NCBI GenBank assembly: GCA_008921705.1
Contig: VFFE01007079.1
Coordinates: 1,439,254-1,503,253 of the forward strand
Source: Burhinus oedicnemus
Lineage: Eukaryota; Chordata; Aves; Charadriiformes; Burhinidae
Reading direction: 5' to 3'
DNA: 64,000 bases
The position numbers were made by a program, and so were the translations under genes. The notes below the pieces were generated by a model that saw only the letters and a list, made by a program, of their open reading frames with translations, ran no database searches and was not told the DNA's origin. Below, piece by piece: positions 13,305-25,400 of this stretch; the stretch's first letter is position 1; each line of letters starts with the position of its first letter.

Positions 13305-13390
13305 GAGAGGCCAGATCTCACCGGCTCTTACTGGAGTAACCTGTGCACACCGGAGCAGCTCCAGTGGTTTGGAATAAGGGTCACTTGTGT
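13305..13390. repeat. Probable ancient palindromic amniote repeat
   Basis: 'ggccagatctcaccggctc' with 'cttactggagtaacc' and 'agcagctccagtgg' follow the layout of the old repeat that pairs 'gggccagattct' with 'ggagtaactccattg'. Strongly diverged. Confidence 0.3.
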
Positions 13391-13489
13391 CAATTAAGCT
13401 TTGCTGGATTAAGCCCTTCTTTCAGTGTTAGCGTATGACGTGCTGTTGGCATTGCTGCTTAAGCATACTACACGTGTTTCTGTTGGTGG

Positions 13490-13870
13490 ATTTGACAGAT
13501 AGGGGCACTATCAGTCCTCGGTGGCCCAGCCCAGCCTCCCCGACCCCCTGCCATGGCCGAGGAACCCCATTGCAGCTCAGCGCTGGGCTTCAGTCCCTGC
13601 CAGAGCTGCCACGTAGGGGTGCATGGCCTCAGCCCTGTTCCTGAATTTCACTTGGATTTCCCCAATCGACCTTGGACTCGGTGTGTAACCCACTGTTCCC
13701 CTGTGGCTCAGCAGGCAGCCACCAGGACCTGTTGCTGTCGCTGCCCGGCTCTGCTCGCTGGGCTGTGGTGCTGCGGGACTCTGCCCTGGTGCTCCGCACC
13801 CAGCCTGTGCCGTGGGCTCACGGCTCCTGGCTGGCCACCAGCCCCACTTCTGCTGCTCCCTGACAGGGAG
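13490..13870. other. GC-rich block of unknown nature
   Basis: Markedly more GC-rich than its flanks and open in several frames on both strands, including a 144-codon minus-strand frame at 13577-14011. With about ten CpGs it is not a strong CpG island. No domain or repeat recognised. The open frames follow from stop-poor composition. Confidence 0.4.
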
Positions 13871-14081
13871 AGTCAGGGAGCTGCTTGGAAAAACTGTTAT
13901 GGTTTCTGTTTCACACCTTGAGGGAAACGCAAAGAAGAAGAATGTATTAATTCTTTTTGCAACAGCCGTTAACTTCTGAAAGGTCATTTTTCCTAAGAAG
14001 AGATTTACCATTCTCCTACCCCAGAGGATGTAGGCTGGCTCTTGTCCTTATATTGCTGGTGGTGCTCAAGCTCCCTGATTA

Positions 14082-14135
14082 TAAAAAATCAACAACAACA
14101 AAAAAAACCCAAAAACCAAAAAACAACCAATTAAA
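14082..14135. repeat. A-rich simple sequence
   Basis: Poly-A broken by CAA and CC groups. It could be the decayed tail of a retrocopy, but the upstream text shows no recognisable source gene. Confidence 0.7.
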
Positions 14136-14177
14136 ATAAGACTGTTTGCACAGATTCCTTACTACAGGTCTGAGCTT

Positions 14178-14215
14178 GAGATCCTCACTCAGGCAGAGTT
14201 CCCACTAAGCCTGAT
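14178..14215. repeat. Palindromic amniote repeat scrap
   Basis: 'gagatcctcactcaggcag' followed by 'agttcccactaag' matches the remembered 'gatcctgcagcccttactcaggcagaactcccattgac' arm. Confidence 0.35.
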
Positions 14216-17200
14216 GTTTCTCCAGCACACCTGGCCTCAAACAGTGGATGGGCTATTGAAGATTCCAGCTTATCAACAGTAGGATCAACCTTTCCTTTTT
14301 CACTGCACTCCAGTCCCTTCCTCCCCACTTGCAATTCCCACCCTACATCAATTCCTTTACCTCTTTGAGACATCCCTTCCCCCTCATCTCTGGCTGCAGT
14401 TGCTTGCCTACCTTGGCATCATTATCTGCCCCGGGATCCCCACTTCTCTCTTCCCTAACGAAAGTGTTCCTCCTCCCGGGTATCCTCCTCCTGTTATTTT
14501 TCTGGGACCCCAGCAGGTAAGTAGCAGTGAGGACTGAGGGAAGGTATTTCCCTGTCAGCTCAGTCAGAACGTGCAAGCCTTGTTATCCAGAACGCGTGCG
14601 TGCTCTCCCAGCGCCCCATGCACACTTGTTACCTGTCAGCTACCGGCAACCCAAATAAATCGTCCTCTTGTCTGCATTCAACCCCTGGGCAACATGATGA
14701 GTGGATCTAGTCTAATATATGTGCACTATAGGTCTGATTTTTCTGTTAGTTTATGACCAGCTGCTTTCCTACAGTTGTATTTGATTTATAGGGTGTAATA
14801 ACGTGGAAGTATTTTTTGTGCAGATGGTAGAGCCTCTAACACCACTCGGTAGGCCTTGTGCAGAAGAGGGAACGTGCTTTGAGATGCTGTGGCTGTGAAC
14901 AGTTACTGGTGAAGAATTAATCTGCAGTTCTGTAGCTCTCCATAGCTTGAAAAAGAGAAGACTACTAGTGCCAGGAGTTGTTACACCTGGGCAGCGAGTC
15001 TGGTACAGCTGTGGAGGTACAAAAGAACTTCAGAGCAGTCACATCCATTGGCATCTGGGGAACAAATTCAGCTGTTAGGTTTAGGGATTTATTCTGTGTC
15101 TAGTGGGTGTCAGAGGGGAGTTTGGGGACTAGATTTTCAGCTGATACCCATCAGTTTACATCCAGCTGAAGCCGCAGAATAAAAAGTCGGGAAAAATTGG
15201 GAAAATTTGGCCCTTTGGTTTTCATGTGATGATTGAATGTGAAAGCCTTGATCAGCCAAAGTGTATACAAAGAACTGCATCTTACAGACTTCTGACTTTT
15301 CAATTTGTGCCGGTCATCTGCTGAGGGACAGGTGAGCTGGTGAAGGAATTCGCCAGTAGACCCAAGCCTACTCCTGACCCAGTTAGAAAATACACATGTA
15401 TTGGGAAAGACTGCTAACTGATCCTGTTGGCCGTGATTTCAGCATTTTGATGCCAAGAGGGAGAAATGTTCCTTCATAGCCAATTCAATGAGGTGCTGAG
15501 CCCTTCTTGGGAGGCTGTTAGCATCTTCAGGGAAGGTCATGACAGCTGGGCATCTTGCAGGATTAAATCCAGAGTTAAACTTGGAGCCTGAGTTTTGGAA
15601 GCCGCAAGTTTGTGCATGGCTGGCGCTGCCATTGGGTGGCCCACAGAGAGACGGGAAGAGGGTTTGTTAGGATTTGGGTAGTATATAGAGGAATGAGTGT
15701 GCACGCTGGGATGGGATTTCAAGCTTCAAACCAATTACATTTCTAATTGTTTCTTTTTTCTGTTTGTTAGCAGTTGTGATTAACTACCCTAGGCCAATAG
15801 ATAGCTAAAGGACATCCCCATGTAGGGGCACCACATCCCTACTAGTTTTGGAAATTTGTTACAACAATGAGTCCTGAATTATCTCTAAAATACCCACAAT
15901 GCACAAAGAGTGCATAAACCTGGTAAAAGAAGTGAGTTTGTTTACTGCTAACAAATTTTAGGGCAAATTGAGAATGTGTATTTTTCTAAACACATTCCAC
16001 TGTAATTTTGAAATGATGGCTTTTTTCCTTTACAAATAACAGTTTCAATATCCTTTGCTTCACAAGTGTTTGATCTAACCACAGTTGATGTTTAGCCATG
16101 GTAACACTCGGGATCTTTTTTTCATGCCTGTTGCTTTCCTGTCCCCCCTCCACCCCCCGAGACAGATTGATTTGGAAACTATCCAAGTTCTCTCAGGAGC
16201 GGTATCAAATTCGCTCTGTTCTCTCCACACCTGACCCATTCTGGCTTCCTTTAACTGCTAAAACTAGCAAGGGCCCAGCCGTGATGGAAAAAAACAAACG
16301 AGAAAATCTCATTACGTGTTATCCCTGTACAGTAAAGGTAGTTAAAGGGGAATGGTGTTTCAATGGATATATAACAGACTATGTTAAAAGGGAAGTCACC
16401 AGTCAGGTTTCTTTTTATATCAGATCGTATTTAAGAAAGAGGAAGAAAATAAACGTAGGCTTTTGTAGAACAGCCGTACCTACCTCTGCACCACTGGGTT
16501 TGTACCCATCTGTTTATCCCCCTTTATTCATGCAATAATAAAAAACAAACCTTTTCCATACTCACACTTTAAAACACACACTGCAGTTCAATCTGATATT
16601 TCATGTAATAATCAAACCAATTCCCCCGCTAATAGCTACACACACATTTGTGCGTCAGTTCTTTAAATACCCGACCTTTGGGAAATAGGCCCCGGGTTGG
16701 AGCAGGAGGTACTCCGGCTGAGCATACAATGAGTTTAAATGGAATAAGCTAATTTGTCACTGTTTTGTTATGATTGAATATATGTGTTTAGAATGAAATT
16801 TAATTTAAATCCAATTTGTAACATCTCTGTGGGTGGGACAAAGGGAAAAAAAACCCAAAGGATATATTAACTGGATACTGTACTGTGAACGTAATGGGAC
16901 TTCTGAGTTTAATGTTCAATTAAAAAGCCCTGCGTGTTCTTATTACTGTTTACAGGGGTGGGTTTGGGGGAGATTTATGTCACAAAAAAGCCCCTGTACA
17001 ACCCTCTTTTTGTCACCGACTCGTGCAAAGTCTTTACCTGGTACAGTTAAGCCATCTGTTATTCTTGAAGGAAAACTCAGTCACAGAGGTATCAAGAGAT
17101 AAAAGGAGCATTTTTATCTAAACATTTGCCTGAGTTGCCATGTTGGTTTTTTACTTCAGAAAATGAAGATGAATTAGTTTAACTGGCTGCTGTGTTTTGA

Positions 17201-17306
17201 TATGAACCAGAAGAAACTAAGTGGAATAAACAAGCGTGAGCCTTGTGAGGGCTGATTAGTCACAGGCGGCCGGTGCCGGGAGCAGCGCTGTGCCCGTGCC
17301 AGGCTG
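14216..17306. other. Non-coding stretch, no gene seen
   Basis: One further old repeat arm is likely at 15126-15175 ('actagattttcagctgat', 'agtttacatccagctgaag'). A 146-codon open frame at 16098-16538 shows no domain. The text from about 16540 to 17260 is complex and repeat-free and could include conserved non-coding DNA, which cannot be judged without alignment. Confidence 0.45.
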
Positions 17307-17671
17307 CCGTCCCGCACCGAGCACCGCTGCAGACCTGCACCGAGCACCGCTGCCGTCCCGCACTGAGCACCACTGTCGTCCCACACCGAGCACCGCTGTC
17401 ATCCCACACCGAGCACCGCTGTCATCCCGCACCGAGCACCGCTGCCGTCCCACACCGAGCACCGCTGTCATCCCACACCGAGCACTGCTGCTGTCCCGCA
17501 CCAAGCACTGCTGCAGACCCGCACTGAGCACTGCTGCCGTCCCACACCGAGCACCGCTGCAGTCCCGCACCGAGCACCACTGCCGTCCCGCACCGAGCAC
17601 CACTGCCGTCCCGCACCGAGCACCACTGCCATCCCGCACCGAGCACCACTGCAGACCCACACCGAGCACCA
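17307..17671. repeat. 23-bp GC-rich minisatellite, 15.9 units, cut by an assembly gap
   Basis: Sixteen consecutive 23-base units without a single indel, consensus ccgtcccgcaccgagcac + cgctg. Units 13 and 14 are identical. Most differences are C/T or G/A changes at CpG positions, as expected from CpG decay. Units 2, 10 and 16 share the variant start 'cagac'. The sixteenth unit breaks after 20 bases at the first N. Because 23 is not a multiple of three and stops are absent, all frames stay open on both strands; these are not genes. Confidence 0.97.
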
Positions 17672-17691
17672 NNNNNNNNNNNNNNNNNNNN
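17672..17691. other. Assembly gap of 20 N
   Basis: Twenty N's interrupt the minisatellite at its right end; unique sequence follows at once. A 20-N string is probably a placeholder, so the true array length is unknown. Confidence 0.98.
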
Positions 17692-19879
17692 GTTTAAAGA
17701 AGGTTCAGGATATGATACTAAACCAGGAAGAGACAGGAACTGTAAAGTCGGGAGGGAGGAAGGGGCGGGCAGGCAGGCACTCACTGTTCTTCATATTAAA
17801 GATAAACAACATGAATCAAAGCTATCTAAGTTTGAGTATATTGGCAATCATTAGTTCATATCACCTTTGCATTGTTTATTTAACCTTCAGTGTCTGTATC
17901 AAATATATCCTTTATATAAACACTATTCATAGAGAGATATATAAATATATACCTATAATAGATCCTGCAAAGACAGGTTTATTTATTATAGACCCTTAAA
18001 ATACATACAAATAATTAAACACTTTGTTGCTTATACAGTGTGTTCTTTCATTTGCATGTTATTTACCTAATATTAAGTAAGGACTTATTACAAGCTCTCA
18101 GAACAGATATATCCCTATTTGGGTAATTAATACTAATCTTGCAAACACATTAACAACACCGAGGCAGTAACAGCTATCTTAGGAGCTGTTACAGTCCGTC
18201 TTGTAAATCCTGTCTTAGTGCACGGATTAGTTCATGCTCCTTTGGAGATGTGAGAATCTACGGTGTCAATCCTGATGCTGTGCATGGGAGCCAAGGCTGT
18301 AGGGATCCCTTCCCCTCCAGATTTCGAGGATTTTGAATGCAGCTCTAACAGTCCATTGAAGTGTATGCACATGTGGGTGAGTCAGAGACACACACAAAAA
18401 ACATAACTGCAATTTTGAACTACTTCAGTGTTTTCTGTTGTATTTGTTTGGCATGAAGAATAAGAAAACTAAGCCTTTGAATTTAATTTTTTTAAGTTAA
18501 TAGAAAAAAGATCAGAAACCTCTTTTAAAAACTTTGTTTATTAAAGTAAACAAATGGTATTGTTCGGGATAGGTGGTGGTGGTGTTGTGGGCGTTTTTGT
18601 CGGGGATTTTTTTAAGTCTCAAAAACCTGCAAGCGTGATGTTTTCCCTCAGATATAAATACGCTTTCAGGTTGTGACCTCCAGAAATTACTTCCATAAAG
18701 GGAGTGCTGACTGAAATGATTGTAACCATGATTTTACTGTAATAACTTGCAGAATAGAGATGGTGCAGGAAGTGTGATGGTTCCATATACAGTTACTCAT
18801 GGCTTTTAAAATTAGGTTTGTGCCTAGATAGTAGGACCAACCTGCTTTATCTTCCATATGTATTTTTATATTTGGCCATCCACAAGAACTGTATTATCCT
18901 GTCTCTGAGTGGGAAGTGAATGGTATCTCCTGCCAGCATTGCCTACACTGGCTGTGCTACACCCTCACACGGCAAATGATGTTACCTGCTGTCCGTGCCT
19001 GCATTAAACTTCCTAGAAATATAAGAACAATTTTAGGGGTGCAAAGAGGAGTGTTTTGGGTACAGACCATGTTTACAATTCTATCTGGAATCAATAAAGA
19101 AAACAGGCAGACTATACACACAAAAAGAAAAGGTACGGTGGCAGAGTATTGACTGAAATTAAATGGATTCTGTTCATGTAACCAAATTATCTCAAAACTA
19201 ACCTAGGTCCTCATTCAAAGGCATGTAAAAGCCCATGTCATTGTGAATCCAGAACTACCTTCTGAGCTCTGAAATCTCAGGTTACTTCAAGCACTGCAAT
19301 AAATATTTATATTCACAGTCCTGTTTGGTTTGAAACTTGGCTTATCACATATTTGCGGGGACAAGAAATACTCTTACATTGATTGACTGTATACAGCATC
19401 TTCTGACATAGTCTCTCTTAGAAACGAGTGTTCCTTCAATTTTCATACTCTTTCCTCTTTATCTGCACCGTCAGATCAGTGTTTGTAGTGGCACAGAAGG
19501 GGATATGCTACGGATAGTCCAACTTTCATTATACTGGCGCCCAGTGATGCAGGGGTGGATTTCAGTTCATCATGGGAGAGTTACTGTAATTGTCTCCGAG
19601 CTTCATTAGCTGTCAGTCCTCCCCTCTGTGTCTGACATGTCAAAACCCAGAGACAAGCTGCTAATTTCTTGTTGAAAGCAGCCCCAGTCTCTAGAGCTTG
19701 AAAAGATATACAAGCTCCTTCCTTTTATGCTAACACACCTGACAAGTGCCAAGTGCTCTTACCTCTCAGTGAAATCTGAAATCAATAGGTTTTTTGGGTG
19801 CTCAGAGCTCTCAAGTGGCTCTTTTAAAGATAGAGTCCACGGTCCTTCAGCTGGGCTGGGTTTTGGGGAGTACTTGGCA
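17692..19879. other. Non-coding stretch, no gene seen
   Basis: Very AT-rich at 17800-18160, with TATA/ATAT-rich text near 17940. No repeat family or exon recognised. The part from 19480 to 19700 is complex, non-repetitive text. Confidence 0.5.
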
Positions 19880-20045
19880 TCCATCTGTGACTCTGCCACA
19901 TGCATCCTGTTTGATCTTGAGCAAGTCACTTAGTCTCCCTCCTCTTCAGCTTCTTGACCTCAAAATGGAGCCTCTAGCTGTTTGTACCTCACAGGTCTGT
20001 CGTGAAGATTAATTCCTGAATATCGGTAATGTCTTCAGGTTTTAT
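19880..20045 (+). mobile_element. MIR SINE
   Basis: Follows the MIR consensus in order: 'gactctgccac', then 'gatcttgagcaagtcactta', then a 'cttcttgacctcaaaatgga' segment, then 'acctcacaggtctgtcgtga' and 'agattaa'. The left tRNA-related head may reach back to about 19830, but is too diverged to place. Confidence 0.8.
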
Positions 20046-22403
20046 GGTGATGGTTATTTTACAGAATAATGTCATGATAACTTTTGGATCTTTAAGCTGT
20101 TCCTATTGAGTTGTTCACACTGCATCTATCCTGACTCCACATTCAGACAAGATTTAGGTCCTACCCAGCCCATAGTCTTGTTTCGCCGAGATGGAACCTC
20201 AAGAGCCTGTGTTGGAGCACAGCCATGAGGTGCAGTGTGTGTGAGTGCACCATGGAGCACATCGGCCCTACAGCTCTAAGGTGAGATGTTGTGCTGGGTC
20301 TCCAAGACATGCACAGTTTGTCTTCTCCTGAAGCTTGACTTTCTCAAGTAGGTTGGAAGCACCTTAGCAGCTTTGTTGTTCCGGGCCTTGGTGGATCCAG
20401 AGCAGTCCTTGAGGTAATTCTGTGAAGGTTCTGCCTACATGGTTGCCTTCAGCAGCAACATGATAAGCAGCAGCTTGTGGCACCATCGCACCCTCCCACG
20501 CTGGGGATGACTAGAATGTGCAGTTGTCTTCCTTGTTTCCTAAACTAGTACATGGTTTTATAGCCCTTGGATCCTGCGCTGATCCCAGACAGGCATACGG
20601 ATCTCACACACTGTTACGAAGGAGGAAACCCTGAGAAATGCTAAACGTCTACAACTTAAGCAGAGTTGCTAGTGAATCTCAGCTCTCAGAACTGCATCTC
20701 TCCTTTCATTAAAGTAAGGTGTATGCAGCCATTTTGCATTTAAAGAGGGACTTTGATTTTTTTATTTTTTTGTATGGATAGTATTGGCCAAAAATATTGT
20801 CTAATCACACAGATGTTTATATAGTCTTTTCTGTGATTGCCTTCTGCAGTTTTGGAGCTGTTATTTTTAGCTCTTCATTTCTGCAACAAGACCTTTTGGC
20901 ATCTTTGTGGAACAGGAGCAGCGGCCTGATTTAGCACAGCTCCATGATACTGACATTGTATAACTGAAGGAAGGAAATAGCTCCCTTGGTATGTACTTTT
21001 ACTGTAAGCAGCACAGGGATATTTGTTGAGATTCATTGAGGAGCAGAGGCTGTAAGAAGCTGCAGACTACTGTAGCTTTCCAGTCGAGGACAAGGGTATG
21101 GAGGCTCCAAGGGAAACAGACAACCTTTTTAATTCTCATAATGCTTAGTCGTCTTTGCTTCCAGGATGAGCAAGGCAGTAAATATCCAGCAAAGGATGTT
21201 GATTTGCATGCACAGCAATTGTTGGAATAAAAATCAGTTCAGACCCCAGTGACTCTTGCCAGCCCTTGTTATGGCTGTGGAGATGTGAATGCACAGAAAG
21301 TAAATAATACTTGCGATGCAACTTAAAATTCAAGCTACCCATCAGATTGTAACTCCAAATAGATCATTCTCTTTTCCAGAAACGACTGGAAAGTTTCCAT
21401 GGGAGGGGAGAGGCGGCAGGGGAGCAGGACCTGTGGAACTGTGCTTGTGTGGGGAGCTGTGTCACCAGCCCTGAGATGCTGCTGGCATTTTGTTTGTTGT
21501 TAAGTAACACAAAAATCTAGTGCAGAGCAAAACAAAATGAGAACTCTGTATGGGAGTGTAGATGCCAGTCTTGCATTAATAAAACAATAAATGAAATTAA
21601 TAATTTATCCACGGCTGGTTTTACTTTTTGGGTGGGTTGTTTTGGTTTTTTTTAAACACTAGTAGAAGGATATTTCCATTCAAACTGAACTGGAGTGAAA
21701 TTACTTCCACTATAGATAAAAACATATTCAGATGAGCGGCATGCTTTCCCCACAAAGCTAACTGCAATCCCAATTAACACTTCTCAAAACTGAATTTATT
21801 TTTTTTCCCCCTACTTCCTAATGAGGTTTTTTCCTCCCTGCTGTCTTGATACAAAGCTTTATGCCGTATGAGTGTGTTCATATGGTGCTTGAGTGCGTTA
21901 TCTGACCTTGATTGGTGTTTTGGGAGCCAGTTAAATAGATTACATAGAGGTTACCTTGACAACTGTCTTTGCTGATTTAGCAATGCAGTTCATTCTTGGG
22001 CACAAGACTCTCAGCAACTGTGGAATTCCACTGACTTCATATTAATCATTAACACAATGTTCTGGGGAGGCTCTGCCGAGCTAGCAATAAGGACTGTATT
22101 GAAATTATTTTTTTTACTGGCTAAATGTTATAGACCAAGATATGTTTACAGTATGAAATGTTGTTCACAGTCATAAAATGAAAATATATGTTCCTGTTTA
22201 TTTTTTCTCTCTCTTCTAGTTTCAACAATAATATTGGAATAATAAATCTCCTATCATGTCTGATGGGAAAAGATGGTCTTTTAAATGAAACTCTTTCCTT
22301 AACATTGATCTTACACCATACCTTCTTTTAGGTCTGTGCTGTAACCTCGCAGGCATGACAGATAGTTAAATTCAGTGTGCGAAAGCTTATCAGCCTGGAA
22401 TCT
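20046..22403. other. Non-coding stretch, no gene seen
   Basis: No exon, RNA gene or clear transposon identified. Text near 22020 ('gaattccactgacttcata') hints at another palindromic repeat scrap. Confidence 0.5.
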
Positions 22404-22472
22404 GATCTCTATTAACTTCAAGGAGATTGCTTCTGATTTACATTATGTTACCTATCGGTCAGAATCTGGCCC
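22404..22472. repeat. Ancient palindromic (MITE-like) amniote repeat
   Basis: 'ctattaacttcaaggagat', then 'tgcttctgatttacatta', then 'ggtcagaatctggccc' correspond to 'cattgacttcaatggag', 'tgctgatttacacc' and 'gaggatctggccc' of the old repeat, in the same order and spacing. Confidence 0.5.
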
Positions 22473-25400
22473 TTTTCAAAAGATGCTTGAAGAAAAGCTA
22501 GCCACTTCCTTTTTCAAAACTGTTGTCCAAAATTGTTTGCAATAGCCTTAAACATTAAGATAATATGTAATCAGGGCTTTGGGCTTTGTCTTTAAAATTA
22601 GTCTTTTTACTTTTAAGTACCTGGCTTAACCAGAATTTTGCAGGAGGATGTCAAGATTCTGGGGCTGTATTTTGCAAAAGGGTGGAAACCTTGTGGAAAC
22701 TAGAAGTTGTTTTTTTATGCATTAAGTACAAAAATGTAGTCCAAGCAGGGGCCACTATGTTTTTTCTTCTGGTGTGATATTCAGTGTATCTCATAATGTC
22801 TTGTCTGCCCTCCCCGTTTTCCATCTACAGTGTTGTACTGCAAATCTGACTGGGTTTTTGGTTGAGAATGCGTAACTGTGTCATACAAAGTGTCATGTAC
22901 AAAGTCAGTGAAGAACACAGTTGAGGTCTATGGCACACGTGGATTTCACATGTGGAGGGAGATTGCATGGAATTTATGGGTAGACATATTAGCTAAATAT
23001 TTTTGCTAGAGCTATTAGGTAATGAAATACTAAACATTTTTTTTAACTGCCATCATCAGGTTTCAGAGTTAGTCCATTACAAATCAGACAGTCCTTTTTA
23101 CTTCCTGGAGCAGTTGTTTGCAAACTCAGAAAGAAAGAATTAATCATGGTGTCTTCAGCTCCTGATTTGAAGTTAGTGTTTGCCCAGTTTGAGAAATATT
23201 TTCTTTCAACTGAAATTTTACCGAAAAATAATTTCCCCCAGATTCATTCTTTCCACAGTTCTTTCATTCTTTTAGCAACTTGGTGCTGGGCCAGTACCAC
23301 AGGCATGACCCATGTTTGTTGTCTCGGGTGAGGTCAGTGCACACATTGCTGTGCCAGGCGCTGCTGTGAGCTGACCGAGGAGCCCGTGGCCACCACAGCT
23401 ACTGAGGATTCTTCTTAGGTGTGTTCTGCAGAGAGCACTAGAAATAATTGGAAGTTTTCTCTCAAGCAGTGTCTGGGAATGGTCTTGTACACTGTCTGCG
23501 GTCAGGAAGGACCTTTCACTCACTCCAACGCAGAGGACTCCACTTGACCACGCAAAAAGGCAACTCTGTCTAAACAGATTTCAATTTTTTTGGAGGCAGG
23601 TATCTACTATCGTTCCACAAATGGTTTAGTGAGACATACAGTTGCCTTTGTTGTACTCCTGATTCTGTGTCCCTGATGCTGCCTAGGCATACTGATAACA
23701 TTTGAGACAAAACATTGGATGCATCAGTGGAAGAGTCAGCAGAAACTGGATTGTGTGGCTGAGTTACTGTACCCAAGTACCAGTCTTCCCTGGTCCCCTC
23801 CAGCAGAGCTCTTCTGCATGCCCAATTTAGGATTTCTCGGCATAAAAATATACAGGTCTGCAGCTGGAGCCTAATTTTGGACATGCACCAAAGTATCTCT
23901 GATACAGTATACTTACATTTATTTTTTGCTGGTACAAGTAAGATCAGAATCAGTCTGAAGCAGGCTGGTGTGGCTTGCTGGAAGATTTTCCGAAGAATAC
24001 CCAAATCCTTCACTACAAGCGTGAGTGGAATTGCTTATAGATTGCTTAAGGAAAGGAGCAAAACTTTGTTACTAGAGATTTTAATCTGTCACTTTAAAAG
24101 ATAGTGAATGTTTCCAATATATGCTCTAGGCTGTTTCACAATGGGCAGAGGTGATTTATTTTGGAGGCCTGTAGCCCTGCAAGAATTCAAGAGTAACACA
24201 CTTGGGGCCTCTGATTTTAAGTTACGTGGTACAGATGATGGAGATTTCCTCGACACAGTTTCTCTCTTTTCACTTACAATATCTGGGTTTGAATACTGAG
24301 CGCAGTGGTGCCCAGCTACCAGCCACCTGAGTATGTGGTGCTGCAATATTGTTCCTCCTGGAGAAGGACAGGGAATAGCCAAAGTATAAACAGACAGAGG
24401 GTTGGGTTGGTTTTTTTTTTCAATTGCAACTAGGACAAAACACAGGTTTTATCAAAGGAACCTACAAGCGTGAAACACCTAACTTCTACATTTTGTAGGA
24501 GTGGAGTTTCCAACTATCTTTGACTCCTTTGAAAATCCAAGCATCAACAAAAGTCTTGTTTTAGAACAAGATCTATTGCAGACTGCTTTTAGCCCTATGT
24601 CATTTTTACACCCATGTACTCATTCCTGCAAGCTGTGACCTCATGTGATCAGAATCAAGCCCATTGCTCCCGTCTGCCATTCTGATACTGCAGGAAAAGC
24701 AGGGAGATATTTTTATCTTTCATGGTAAATAAATATCTCCCTTGTTCATATGTGAATCTTCTGCATAGACCTGGTATCCCTATGTACTGATAACTGCCAC
24801 ATTTCAGTGTTTATAGGAAAAAGGGTTTTCATAAATGTCAAATTTCCACTGGTAACAATTTTAAGAAAATGTAATTTGATGCCAAGTATCTATGCATATC
24901 AAAGCTTAATGACTAGTCAAAACCAACACCCATGACAACATCTGGGATATATCTGTGCTTTAGCCATTTAACCAACCTAGTCAGAAGTTTCAAGGCAGTG
25001 TCCATCTGGGCCTGAGAAAATTTGTCCAAGATTACTGGATACAGTTTGAGGTCTACAGACCACCTCCTGAGATTGATGGATGTTTATAGCCTTTAAATTT
25101 CTGCGGAGGAACAAAAAAGCAGAAACTTTCACAGACTCAGATATCCTAAGAACCACTCATCGATCGTCAGGAGGGTATTTTAACTAGATGTTATAGAAAG
25201 GTTGTTAAATTACGAATAACGGCAGTATGGTATATTCTCACAGGAGGCAGTCAAAACTATCAGTACTGAAGTTATGCAAAGAGTTAAATAAGGCTTTCTC
25301 CAGGCTGATGAAGCAAGTGGCTCTGGAACCTATTAATTCTTTTCCCAGAGAATACTCCTGTGGTATTAGGGCATGGTTCCTAATGGGCTTTGGACTGGAA

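Noticed and set aside
13577..14011. Minus-strand 144-codon frame in the GC-rich block
   Set aside because: All frames there are stop-poor; the protein is low in structure and unrecognised.
16098..16538. Plus-strand 146-codon frame starting with a hydrophobic stretch
   Set aside because: The hydrophobic start could mimic a signal peptide, but the rest has no domain and no supporting promoter or poly(A) layout.
16981..17018. 'gtcacaaaaaag' and 'ctttttgtcac' as an inverted repeat
   Set aside because: The outer GTCAC occurs in the same sense in both, so the arms do not pair beyond the A/T run.
17256..17784. Overlapping long open frames on both strands with repeated peptide units
   Set aside because: They are the 23-bp minisatellite read in all frames; the period is not a multiple of three and stops are absent by composition. 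Some also run through N's.
23570..24013. Minus-strand 147-codon frame
   Set aside because: No domain, no acceptor/donor arrangement that stands out, length within chance expectation.
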